DNA from: Pelargonium nanum
Lineage: Eukaryota; Streptophyta; Magnoliopsida; Geraniales; Geraniaceae
Length of the DNA stretch: 21,691 nucleotides
Assembly: GCA_036897485.1 (NCBI GenBank)
Contig: JAYMTF010001717.1
Location: 1 to 21,691, forward strand
Direction of reading: 5' to 3'
The first letter of the stretch is position 1. Every line of letters starts with the position of its first letter. The translations under genes were made by a program, and so were the position numbers. Shown here piece by piece: positions 1 through 10,900 of the stretch. The notes below the pieces were generated by a model, which saw nothing but the letters and a program-made list of their open reading frames with translations, did not search any database and was not told where the DNA came from.

Positions 1-440
1 TCAAGTATTTTAATGAGGTGTCACCACCTCATTAATGGCTTAGGCTCCCCTTTCTCTCTCTCTCTCCATATATATATGTGTGTGTGTGTCTATATATAGG
101 GATTGAGGATTCTAAGCCAAAGATTAATTGACTTTTATTGGGCCTGATAGACAACAAACACAACATATTTAATACTTCATATTTTCTCGTAAAACTTAAG
201 AGGAAATGTATATCAAAACTAACCTATGTTCCAAAAAACCCAATAGGAATGGACCACCAACTTAACCAATAAAAGCCTAGTCAATGGTCCAAGCCTAATG
301 ATAAAAAAAAAAGACACTCAACTAACCTATTGATCATGCATTTTCTCTTACAAATAATAACACAATCACATAATACAAGTTGAGTGTTTAGTTTTTACAC
401 TTTACAAATTACAACAACGCATTCAAATTAAAAAAAAAAC
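1..440. other. Left flank: hairpin, microsatellites, no gene
   Basis: No coding region is visible. Positions 10-20 and 25-35 form an 11-bp perfect inverted repeat with a 4-nt loop (arms ttaatgaggtg and cacctcattaa). A second 8-bp inverted pair (tggcttag near 36-43, ctaagcca near 112-119) encloses a run of TC, AT and GT dinucleotide repeats (about 50-100). The rest is AT-rich and probably includes the 3' flank of the hAT transposase gene, whose stop lies near 440. I could not find a convincing terminal inverted repeat that would fix the left end of the hAT element. Confidence 0.4.
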
Positions 441-1015
441 AGATTCAAAGTAAATCAGCTTCATCACTAGCTAAGTGTTCATCTTCATGGGTTAGGGGCT
501 GCTTTTTGTGATCCCACTCCTTCTCCTTGGACAAGAATAAAGCTTGCAATCCTGTAAAACACAAATTCAATTAATTAGTTTACAAATAGAGAAAACATAT
601 AATTAATAAATATGAAACAGATTTGAATGTTAGTTTACATTCTTTAGCTTCATCAATATCCTTCAAGTGTTCTTCATATATCATTGGATCATTGATTTTT
701 CTATCCAATCTTGTGTACATATAAGGGACTCAACCATTTTTGAAGTTGAGGAGCTTCTATAATCGGTCAACACACGACCACCTGTGCTAAATGCAGATTC
801 GGAACTAACAGTGCTAATAGGAATGACCAAAATATCTTTGGCCATCCTTGAAACAATGGGATATACCTAACACTATTGTGTTTTCAAATATCTAAAATAT
901 ACAACCCGTTATCTAAATACTCTTTCTCTTCCTTCAAATACCTATCTAACTCAGACTTAGCATGTGAAGCACTGCTACTTTGGAACTGTTTATAAGCAAC
1001 AACCATTTTACCTCT

Positions 1016-1268
1016 TTAGGGCTTACCACTACCACCAACAACTGTTAGAGGTTGGGATAATGGTGCACCTACACTATTCTTACTTGGATACATCATACTA
1101 TAATCATTGAAAATCTCATACAAAACATTTAAAACAGAATCACAAAGAGTAGTTGCAGAATGAGCAGAGAACATTACACTAATAACATACTTCACAAAGT
1201 CAAACTTATATCTAGGATCAAACACACGTGCAATAAAAATTATCAGATTCATTTTAGTAGGATCACCC
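1016..1268 (-). pseudogene. hAT transposase, segment downstream of the SINE
   Basis: The minus-strand frame contains FIARVFDPRYKFDFVKYV, the DPRYK motif common after the catalytic core of plant hAT transposases. It continues the frame of the 2011-1433 piece in register: that piece ends in KMIQKYDKY and this one resumes with W-GDPTKMNLIIF once the SINE and one copy of its target site are ignored. It stops at 1016 just after SQPLTVVGGSGKP, before the dimerisation domain. Confidence 0.75.
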
Positions 1269-1452
1269 CAATATTTATCATACTTTTTTTTTATCAGTTG
1301 AGCTACACAACATGGGGTAGCTCTCCCCTATAAACCCAAATAACCCACCCTATATCGCATGCAGGGAGACTCGAACCTAAGACTCCTAAGGGATTTCGAA
1401 GCGCTTTAACCGCTTGGCCCAACATGCTTTGGTCAATATTTATCATACTTTT
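1269..1452 (-). mobile_element. tRNA-derived SINE with 19-bp target-site duplication
   Basis: The body at 1288-1433 lies on the minus strand. It begins with a tRNA-like head: box A resembles tgggccaagcggtt near 1421-1407, and box B is ggttcgagtctcc at 1377-1365. It continues through a tail domain (ggggagagctacccc, then gtagctcaact, near 1329-1296) and ends in a short A tract, seen as T on the plus strand at about 1284-1292. The 19-bp direct repeat caatatttatcatactttt occurs at 1269-1287 and 1434-1452 without mismatch, the signature of LINE-assisted retroposition. It inserted into the hAT transposase frame, so it is younger than the hAT copy. Confidence 0.88.
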
Positions 1453-2201
1453 GTATCATTTTGAAAGCAATATTATAAAAACCATATTGATCAGCAACTA
1501 TAGCATCAATCAAAACAACATAAGTATCACTAATCTCATCTAAAATCATATTAAATGTTGTATACTTAGAGCCACCAACCCTAATTGTTAAATCACAGAA
1601 ATGCTCAAGAAATAGCATAAATTTATTCACAACAACCCAATCATCATCATTTATTTTACCAATTACAAGACCATCAAATTTACTTAATTTAGTGGTCATT
1701 TCAAGACCAAAATAAGGGTCATCAATTTCATAAGGATAAAAAATAGATTGAAATTTAATAGCAGATTTAAGCATTAAATATGTACTATTCCACATAGTAT
1801 AACAATCTAAACAAAACAACGATTTAGTACAAACATTAGCTTTAATAGCACAATTTTTAAACTTATCAATCCTAGCGGGAGATTGTTTAATAAACCTAAC
1901 AACCACCCTAATTTTTTCAACAGATCTACCTAACAATGTTAAACCATTAGAAACTACAAGATTTATAATATGAGCAATACAACACATGCAAATATTTACC
2001 ATCCAAAACAAAACTAAATTTCCTTTTTAAATAAACCAAAACAGTGTTATTGGAAGAGGCATTATCCAAAGTGACACTCATAATATTAAAAATACACCAT
2101 TCTTCAAAGCATTTTTCTACAGCTCTACCAATATCCTCTCCTTTATGAGAGGTTATAGGACAAAAATTTATAACTTTTTTTATGTAAAATTCAGTTTTCA
2201 T
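1433..2201 (-). pseudogene. hAT transposase core, frameshifted
   Basis: Two overlapping minus-strand open frames (2201-1947 and 2011-1433) together cover the RNase H-like core of a hAT transposase. The upstream piece carries VTLDNASSNN and ends in YLKRKFSFVLDGKYLHV. The downstream piece re-reads the same region one frame away and continues with AHIINLVVSNGL, a typical hAT stretch, then MWNSTYLML. The overlap means a small indel near 2000 separates the frames. The downstream piece originally ran on into 1252-1016 (RVFDPRYKFDFV, a common hAT motif) but is now interrupted by the SINE. It is not expected to be functional. Confidence 0.8.
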
Positions 2202-2769
2202 CTATAAAATGTGCAGTTAAAATCATATAGTTAATTTGTTGGACAGATGTCCAAGTATATGTTGTTAAGCAGATTCTTGGACAATGATTTTGAAAAAACT
2301 TGTCTAAGTTTAAATTTGTCTATGTTTAAATTTTAAACATAGGACATAATTTAGCCACCAAATCCCTAACTCCTTCCCATTCTACAATCCTAAAGGGGAG
2401 TTCGTCTATATCTAACATCCTAGCAAGTTTATCTCTAGCTCTTTCTTAATTAAAAACCCAAGTTCCAAGTGTTTTTTCATTACGATCACCAAGTTTAAAA
2501 GTCAATTTTGTTTATTAAGTAAAAGGTCATTAGGTATAGATTTACATTTTTCCATATGACCATTAAGACTAGAAGTTCCTAAAGTAGGGATACCACTAAC
2601 AAATTTCTTATTACAATGCATACAATAACACCAAAGAGCACCATTTTCATCAGCAGCAGGTCTAGTAAAAAAAATCCAACATGCAGCAAGTTTACGTTTA
2701 CTAGATTTAGAGATTGGGGGTATACCTGACTTACCTACTCTAACAGTTAGCTCCAGCAGGTGAAATAGA

Positions 2770-3590
2770 ATGAAGTTTTAGATTGAACATCATTTAATTT
2801 GTGTAATAGTCTACATGCAGAAAAAACAATATTACTAACACAAAAAGTAAGAACAACAACCTATAAAAACAGACAGCAAGAACAACAAGCAAGAACATAT
2901 ACATATAAAAAAAAAAAGCAAGAACAACATGCAAAATCAGCTAGAAACAGATCTATAAACAGAACATGATCTATAAATAGAACATGATATGCAGGTACAG
3001 ATTAACATGCATGCAAAAACAAGATAATAACAACAACCAAGAATAACAAACATGCACATCAAACAAGCTAATTCTAAAAACCCTAATTTTTAATAATATA
3101 CATAACAAAATCAAGATAAAAAGATCGATAATGATAATAGAACTTGCAGATACAAATTAACAACAACATAAAACATGCATCCAAATACAGAAACAGAAAC
3201 AACAACATAAAACAACAACAATTATATGCGGATCTGTTCATAGATGAACAAATCAAACATGCACAACAACAGGTTAAGAACATAAACAAGAACAACTAAC
3301 ATGTTAAGAACAGAAGCAAGAACAACAAACATGCATGCAAATACATAAATAGAAACAAAAACATAAAACAACAACATTTACATGCGGATTTGTTCATAGA
3401 CGAATTGATCGGATCAGAACTATTCGCAGAGAAGGAAAAAACTAGGCATGTAAGAGCGCTAACATATACATATTAAGAGACCAACATAAAAAAAAAAAAG
3501 TTAGGCATGCAAATCTAAAAATCACAGATTTCTAATACAACTAAACAAGCAAAAAAAAAAAAATTAGAGTACTTACATCGGTGTTAGACG
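2770..3590 (-). other. Long intron of the hAT transposase with ~156-bp duplication
   Basis: On the plus strand this is a highly A/C-rich stretch (many caagaacaac and aacaacat words), so it is T/G-rich on the transcribed minus strand. It lies between the first-exon donor (gtaagt near 3576) and the BED-finger exon. Two imperfect copies of a segment containing ataaaacaacaaca followed by atgcgga and gttcataga start near 3165 and 3321, about 156 bp apart. A small 18-bp pair (atctataaacagaacatg and a near-identical copy) lies near 2953-2988. No other gene is visible. Confidence 0.5.
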
Positions 3591-3629
3591 AGTCGACCAT
3601 GTCGTGTGTAGACGATCTCTGAATAGCGG

Positions 3630-4340
3630 TGATAATTAGCATTTTATACTAGTTATTGAACTCTAAATCATGCTATGTGTGACCTCATTTACTCATATTT
3701 TGCCTAGTTACTGCACAATTTGCCTTGAAATCATGTTTCCCCACTTAACCGGAATGAAAATTGACTTTGGTGTGTTTTTATCTAAAATGTGCTGATTTTA
3801 GGTTATTTGTGTCCTAAAAATCGTGTTTTAGTGTTCTGGAGATTTTCAGGCCATTATCTCGATGTTCGGGGCATCAAAGAGAGCAAAAGCCGAGTCAAAT
3901 AATTGTTGAAAAACAGGCAGTTACGCCTAGGCGTGGAGCTGTTTACGCCTAGGCATTTTGAAAGTCAACGGGAAGTCAACTAGGGCAACACAACGTGACG
4001 CGCGGAGCATTTGGCGCCGCGGCGCTAGGAACAGACTCTATAAATAGGAAAGTTGGAGCTAGGGTTTGCAAGTTCGGTTTTGCCTAGCCTCCACCATGTT
4101 TTCCCTCATTCTCCAGAGTTCTTCCATCACTCCCAGAGCCTCCATTCGTTCTCATCATCCATTTTTCACCATTCAAGTTATTTTTAGTTATTTGTGTTGG
4201 ATCCTAGTGTTAAATTAGGCATATAAAAAACAAGACTTGTCTTCGTTTATAGATTGCCGCCTACACTAGTGATAGGTTTGGAATTTCTGTTAGTTTTCAA
4301 TTCGTACACTTTTACTGTTTTTTATTTATTTAGAAGGGTA
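3630..4340 (+). mobile_element. Putative LTR fragment of an LTR retrotransposon (broken)
   Basis: This stretch lacks open frames and starts with tgataattagcat. It includes a GC-rich block (cgcgcgg and ggcgccgcggcgct near 4010-4030), a TATA box (ctataaatagg near 4037) and a following gctagggttt segment. That layout recalls the U3/R part of plant Ty3/gypsy-type LTRs. I found neither a matching target-site duplication nor internal coding sequence, so it is at best a solo or truncated LTR. Family and age cannot be fixed; the lack of a partner suggests it is old. It could instead be ordinary intergenic DNA with a promoter-like patch. Confidence 0.3.
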
Positions 4341-4759
4341 TTTGAGTTTTTTGACACTAACAGAAAAAAAAAAAAATAGACGGAAAGATGTTTGACATAC
4401 TTTAAGGTATCAAATAGTTAAATGTAAAAATTGAAAGTATCCAGAATTAAAAGGAGTATAGTTGAGAAGAATTAAAAGAAGTACAGTTGAGAATATGCAC
4501 GTGTAGTTATTCTTTTAAAATAAGAGAAAAGAAGAAGAAGAAAGATGGTAAGAAAATAAGGTGAAAGAGAAAAAAAGAAGTACAAGGAATTAGCAACAAA
4601 AGCCAGCCATGATTAACATGAGTTTATAACCAAATCCACACACCCAAATTCCAGGGACTCTCTCAAGTCTCAACCCTTTCCCTGTTTCCACTCCCAAAGA
4701 ACCAAACCCTGTAGAGAGAGAGAGAGATATATATACACACACATGTGCGCAACAACCCA
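4340..4759 (+). promoter_or_regulatory. Upstream region of the DDR4-like gene
   Basis: The AT-rich flank holds a 25-bp tandem duplication at 4443-4467 and 4468-4492 (23 of 25 bases alike, starting agaattaaaag), a purine-rich tract near 4530-4590, and a GA/TA/CA microsatellite at about 4711-4743. The tatatata within that microsatellite (about 4727-4734) could act as a TATA element, which would put the start of transcription near 4760. This is inferred from sequence alone. Confidence 0.35.
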
Positions 4760-4903
4760 ATGATGGTTTGGTCCTTCGAATTTGAAGTTCCTTACTCTTG
4801 TCTCTACAACATCTACGACCCGAAAAATCCTCTATTTTCCGGCAACAACCCTTCCTCTCCGATTCCTGTCCAATGCACCCCACCCGTGATCCTCTTCATG
4901 TAA
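4760..4903 (+). CDS. 47-codon upstream open reading frame in the DDR4-like leader
   Basis: A double ATG (4760, 4763) opens a frame of 47 codons that ends at TAA 4901-4903, 31 nt before the main ATG at 4935. The predicted peptide starts MMVWSFEFEV and ends PPVILFM. It is rich in aromatic residues and proline and has no low-complexity tract. Two other short frames overlap nearby (ATG near 4743; ATG at 4873 ending at 4921-4923). If the transcript begins upstream of 4760, this frame would be scanned before the main one and could lower its translation. Whether it is transcribed or conserved is unknown. Confidence 0.35.
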   Translation: MMVWSFEFEVPYSCLYNIYDPKNPLFSGNNPSSPIPVQCTPPVILFM

Positions 4904-4934
4904 ACTACCCTAATTCCTCTTGATCTCTCCACCA

Positions 4935-7900
4935 ATGTCTCGAGAATCCTCTCCCCCGATCCCCGGCGACCGATCCTCCCCTGAACCGGCCACCACCACT
5001 CCCGGCGATGCCCATGATTCCGTCAACGGAGCACCTCCCGAGACCCACAATGACGCACCCATGACCTCCCGGAGTAACCGTCCTGCCCGCGCCTGCACTA
5101 TTCGGGCCGCCGCAAGGATGTACTCCGCCGCGACACCGCCGGTGACGGAGCGGAAGCAGAAGCCGGCGGCGAAGAAGGAGCAGCGTCTGTCTCAGGAAGA
5201 GGAGGAGGAGGAGGAGGAGCCGGAGCAGCAGCAATGCGGCAGGATAGTGACCCCGCTTGTTGGGCCGCCGGAGCCCTCCCAATTGCCTCGGTGGACGCTC
5301 CGGTCCATGTGGGAGCTGGCTTCGGTCATCAATTTCTTGCATGTGAGCTTCGCATAGTTGCGATCTTTGGTTCCTAATTTGGCTGTTCTAGGGCTCATGT
5401 TTTTTGGTTGAATTTTGTGCAGGTTTTTAGGCCCCTTTTGAATATATCAGTTGAGTTCTCTGCTGAAGAGTTCGAGACAGCATTAATGAACCCAAATGAG
5501 ACTTTGAGTGATATTCACATGCCCTTGTTGAAGGTTGGTACTTTATTTTCAAGTATAAAGTTTGAGCTTTCTCTTTCTATGTTAAAATATGAACTTGCAA
5601 TGTTCATTGCTTTGTTGAACTGTGGAAGCAGTTTTCACTTTTGCAGTTCATCTTGGGTTTTGTATTTGTAAGAAGTGATTTGCTGAAAAAATTAGAAAAG
5701 AGAAAGATTTATGTTGGGTGGGTTGTAGAGTGTAATTAGGTTGTATGTTTAAAAGATCCTCTATCTACATGATTTAAAGTTTGGTACAGTGCTTGAGCTG
5801 GGTGAGGACTTGGAGATTTGAATTGGCAATATTTGCTTGACAATATGCAAGGTTGTGTATCACTTGACAATTTTGTGTGTACTTTTTTAAGCAATGAGCT
5901 GGAAGTGTTGTATAGTAAAACAGTTGACAGCTTAGAAGGTGGCTCAATCTTTTTGATTCTTTGTACAAAAATCATATTATGCGGTTTATATTATCAAAAT
6001 ATTGATCTTCATCAGGGTTATGTACTTTTTAACAATAGATCCTCTAGGAAGATAACTAACTACCTTGGCATGCATGATTTGAAAGGATACTTGGAGTTAC
6101 TTTACTTTCAGTTTCAGGTGGGGAGTTTAGAAGCATTTGTAGGTATCTTCATAGTCTAATTACAATTTTATGAAGAAGGAAGTTGAGGACCTTGAGGTGG
6201 GATGTCAATGTTTGTCTTTGTGGCATATTCTATTACGCTTTAATGGGTAAATAGCTGTGGCACTCCAGGCGGGATCAAAATGGTATTCATAGCTTTCAAG
6301 TTATCAAAATGGCTTGGGGTAGTTGAAGATTTGGCATAGCTTAATATTAATTCACCTTATATATTAAGGTTGAAAAAACGAATATGACAGTCACAGAAAT
6401 TAGGTCATCTCTGTGTTGTAGATGTTGTAAGAACTAAGAACATATTGATTGTGGGAGTTTAGTTTGATAGTGAAGGGAGTTAATTTCTCATTTTCTTTCT
6501 TCATCCTTATCCTTATGTCAAAGAGTTGAGTTATAATTCATTATACATTGACACTATATGGTGAAGTACTAAAGGGGATTTATAAAATTTGACATTGAGA
6601 AGAAATAGCCAGGTTAATATTATTTTTTTGGTTTTTTTTTTTTAGTCCACAATTTTCGAAATTGTTTACATGTAAGATATATTGAGTATGCAGCACTTAA
6701 ATTACAACTTGTCCCTCCTTGGGTTTCTTCATTTGCATCTTGACTGAGTGATTGTGTGCTTTCATTATACTTACAGAATGGAATTTCCAGCTTTTTGCAT
6801 TTTGATGTTTTTTTAGTATTGCTGCATGATGACACAGCTTCACTAATATGGTCTGTGTGGTTTAAGTTTGCTCTGACAACTATGGTTTTTTTTCTTCTTA
6901 GAACTTAAAAGATTACGTGTTCATAACCATGGTTGTTGGGGGAATGTAAACCTCCTGCCGTTTCAGTAATTTGGAAGGGAATAAACCTTCAGAGGATGTG
7001 TGGTTGTTCATTTGTGCTCATACGTTAGTGTTGTAACAGCTTCAAAATTCCATTCCTTTTTATCGATATACTTCATTGACAGTATTAGTAATATTATATG
7101 TTCACTTTCTTGATCCTGTGTCTTTCAAAAAGATAAAAATATTACTGTTTATGTTTTTGGATCTTATATATTCTCATCTAGTATTTCATTTTCTTGTCCA
7201 TTATGTAGTATCTTATAATTTATAGCTTCCATATTTTCATAAGTATTGCTGTTGCCCTTTTCCAGTTACATTTACTTGTAGCAGAACTGCTAAATCGAGA
7301 ACTTTTCCCTTCTCGATAATTATTTTGATGGATAATTGGCCAGCTTAAAAGTTGTAAGCTTATAAATTCCGGAAGTTTGCAAGCCCTAAGCTATGCATAC
7401 TATCAAATTTTAACTAGCCTGAAAAAAAAGGAGAAACAAAAACAAAGAATTTAGTTTGTTTTTTTATGACTAACATAAGGCCCTCAGTCTTCACTGAAAA
7501 ATGTTTTATGCTGAGCTTCAATTTCTGGAAAAGAATTCAGAAAAGACTAATGTTATAGTAGTGAATAAAAATATCATGTATAACATATTCATTAGTTTTT
7601 GTCCATCTGTCATGATTAGGAGTTTACCATGTCAGACATTACATGTCTGTCAAATCCATATTGCCAAAGACTTGTATTATGCATGTATTACTTTTGTTCT
7701 CAGTCCCATAAGATATCTAGTTTACTGCATAGTTTTGTGTTTGTGAAATTGTTGAAATGTACATATTCTTCTTGCAGTTGCAATGTGCTGTTGCAATTAT
7801 CTTTATTCATGGCTGATCTTATTTATAGGCAATTCCTCCAATTACAAGGATGGCACTCACACGTGATACCTGGGTTACTGTTTTATGCAGAAAATTGAGG

Positions 7901-10900
7901 GACTGGTGGCATTGGGTAATTTGATTATTGCGGTCCTCTTTTATCATATTTGACAATATTGTGGTATAAATAGATTGCCTCTGCTGTGCAAATCTAAACT
8001 TAGTATGATATTTCCTGCAGGTTGCTGAAGGAGATTTGCCCATTGTTGCTTCTCATGGGTGTGTAATTGCAAATCTTCGTTTGATTGTGCTTAAGGTAAT
8101 TTCTATCTAATGCATCATATGGTGTTACTTTCAGGGCAGAGATTGAAGTGTACAAGTCACTTGATCCAGGGGTCCGTGTGGTGATACTGAAAGCATTATG
8201 TGACATTCGTGTAGAGGTATTACCAGTTTTTAAGAAAACATGTATTCCTTGTGACTTTTTGACTTCAAATACTTACAACTGGACCCTTGATAATCTAGAC
8301 ATCTATTACACTCAAGTGCACCAAAAATGTTTTTTTTTTTAAAAGTGTGGAGGTCAATGCCAGTTGATTCATGGAGTGCCAATAGCAATTTATTTATGAT
8401 ATTATTAGATTGTTTCATCTGGAAAATTATCCTAGATTCAACTGAATTTTGAAATGCAATTGCTGGGCTTTTTCCTCACTAGTCTTTTGAGACAATTTGG
8501 TTCCTTGTAAGACTATATTCTTGCTAAATTAGTATCAGTTTTGTTTTTTACACCATGCAGACAAGTCCTTTTCTTCTCTCTTTTTGGTCCTTTTCCTCGT
8601 GAATCGGTTTGGTCTGCACTCGCACTCTTTCATATTTGTTGAAACTGGGTTGTATATCTCAATTCGAAAAGTATTTTGTTCTTCCTAAATTATGGCACTA
8701 TAAGTTCTTTCTGGGATATGTATTTTGCATTAATCTTAGTAATTTAATATTCTGCACTTATTTTCTTTTCTGAGCAGCTTTTGATCTAGAAAGCATTTTA
8801 TATCATAATATCATATAGTGTACCGTAAGAAATGTTATGTTGTTTCCAAAATTGTGTCTGATTCTACTAAATTAGCTCACTTTTGTGATCACAAATATAG
8901 AACCTCGTTTCATGGTTCCTCTGAATTCATTTCTGCTGCCCTATGATGTACACATACGCTGGAATGCCAAGAGTATCCGTGTCAAATACATATCCCTTAT
9001 GGATATGCTCTAATATGCCAAAAATACGTATCAGATACGCTATTCTGCGTATTGATGTTCAGTCAAGCAAAGGATAGTCAAATCGGCAGTTGCTTATTTC
9101 TGATCATATTAAAATAAATAAAAAAGTTGGATAGGCTTCTTCAAAGACTGGGATATGCATGTCAATTCCACGACATATGTGCATAATCTGCCATCACTCC
9201 AAAACCTTCATCTGAAGATGCAGTTGCAGCTATTGTGGATCTTATGATATATTTGTTACACAGATGATATATGTTTCTTTTGTATCTATTCTTCAATCAA
9301 TATTTAAAAAGAGTTTAGACCTGAATCATATTAGATAGTTTGTGCTTCAATACAATCCTACTTCTACAGGCATATCTTTTTAATTTTCCTGTTTTTGTAT
9401 TATATTAGTTTTTTTGTTTTGTTAATTTATTTGGCTGCATATAGGGTGTATGATTTAGTATTATTCCAATATAAAAAAATAATATCAGTACTTTTAATTT
9501 TAACTTTAAGATGTTTATGTGTGTGTGTTATATTTAATTCTTTGTTTATATATTGTATTTTAACATATCATATCCTACATTTTATGAAAATTACATGTCG
9601 CTGTAAACGTATGATGTTGTATTCCATATCCCGTATCCGTATCCGTGCAACTTATACGTAAAATGAATTGATTCGAGGGATGTTTTGCAGCAAGATGATA
9701 TCCGGGGTTATATTGACAACTCTCTTAAACGTGGTGTCCGACCATCAACATTTCGCAAAGAGCGCGTGGGGGGTGACTCGCAAGGAATTAATTACTGGTA
9801 CTGCTCTACAGCTTTTCAAGTTTTGATTTCATGTTTATTATGTTTTTTGTTTTGTTTTGCATGAAATCAATACCAGGAGTACCCCAATGCATCTGAATGA
9901 TAAGTAGGAAACATATAGTATTTAAGAAGGTGAAGTGTTCTGCATTGTTGTTAGTTTGAGTTATGTAAGTTGTGCGTGTGATTTGATGCAGGTATGAAGA
10001 TGATCCAATAACGGGTCATCGCTTATATCGGGAGATAAGGAAAGTTGAGGTGAAGAAAGGGAAGACAAAAGGTTCCCAGATCCTTCCAACCGCAACATAC
10101 CAATGGGAAACAGTTGCAACCAATTTAGACGAGTTTGAAGATGTTTCTGTAAGTTACTTAATTGGTCTGTCCATGTGTGCTTGCCCTCGTCTTTGTATTT
10201 ATTATGAGTACCATGAATGGTTCAATTGTTTTTATCATTATTCATTCCTCAAGTTTTACCTTGACATGCAAATTGTGAAACCAATTACGAGCACATAGTA
10301 AGTTTATTTTCTATGTTTCATTCCGTTTAGTAATAGGTTGAAATTAGTCAACTGGGGTTTAAGTTTAAGTTAAATATCTTGTGGCTGTAAGCTAGATGTC
10401 TATTGGTTCACCAAGGACCCTTTATTTTTTATGCTCCCTATGGCAGTTCTTTGTTCATAAAGTTAAGTTTTGGTTATTGACGTGCAAGATTGTGCATTAA
10501 CGTTGATGAGATTAATATTTTGACTGCTCCTGTAATATTATTTCTTTATTGGATTGTTATTGGGCTTCCCCAGATCTGATTTGTGAAAAGGCTACTTTTA
10601 AGTCTCGAACCTCTCAGTACCTTAAGACACACTAGTTAGAGCTCCGCTCGGTCATAGGGATGCTAGAAATGCTTTAAGTTATACATGCATAAATGTATGC
10701 ATGTTTATTGTAATGGTTGAAAAATGAACATGAGTCTGAAGCCCCTAGTTTTTGGGTGATCCTCCTTTCTTACGGTTAAGGGCTTGAGTGTTCTTTGAAG
10801 CTTTTTCAAATGAAGAAATAGCAAGCAGATGAGTTTATGGAGCAAACAATGGGTTTAACAATATGGGATGGGGCACTAGAACGTATGAAATGTGTGGGAA

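Larger units (their letters stand above)
440..3600 (-). mobile_element. Decayed hAT DNA transposon (RICESLEEPER/Ac-like), transposase on minus strand
   Basis: This is the remains of an autonomous-type hAT element. Reading leftward on the minus strand, the parts follow family order. A short first exon (ATG at 3600, MVDSSNTD) ends in a gtaagt donor, and a long intron follows. Next come a BED-type zinc finger near 2700-2560 (CMHC followed by HMEKC), a segment reading TYTWTS and INYMILTAHFID near 2290-2210, and the catalytic core (FCPITSHKGEDIG, VTLDNASSN) at 2201-1947. The rest of the core spans 2011-1433 (CCIAHIINLVVSNGL), and the C-terminal dimerisation motif (PISTVSSESAFSTGGRVL) lies near 830-770. 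A spliced tail ends at a TGA near 440. The frame changes at least at the 2011/1947 overlap and again near the dimerisation motif, so no single intact product is likely. A SINE splits the core at 1288-1433. Terminal inverted repeats were not found. Confidence 0.85.

Noticed and set aside
1365-1421. tRNA gene suggested by A- and B-box-like sequences
   Set aside because: No cloverleaf with a proper acceptor stem can be drawn, and the segment sits in a SINE with a tail and a target-site duplication.
3083-3295. Cys/Leu/Phe-rich minus-strand open frame of 70 codons
   Set aside because: It arises from the A/C-rich repeats in the hAT intron and resembles low-complexity translation, not a protein.
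3630-4340. Complete solo LTR
   Set aside because: No target-site duplication could be matched at candidate TG and CA ends, so it is kept only as a low-confidence fragment.
4905-5342. 145-codon minus-strand open frame opposite exon 1 of the DDR4-like gene
   Set aside because: It is a shadow of a GC-rich, Pro/Ser/Glu-rich exon; the product is Leu/Arg low-complexity text with no recognisable domain.
9395-9661. 88-codon open frame in intron 5 of the DDR4-like gene
   Set aside because: The hydrophobic, AT-driven product has no motif and it lies within a well-defined intron containing repeat debris.
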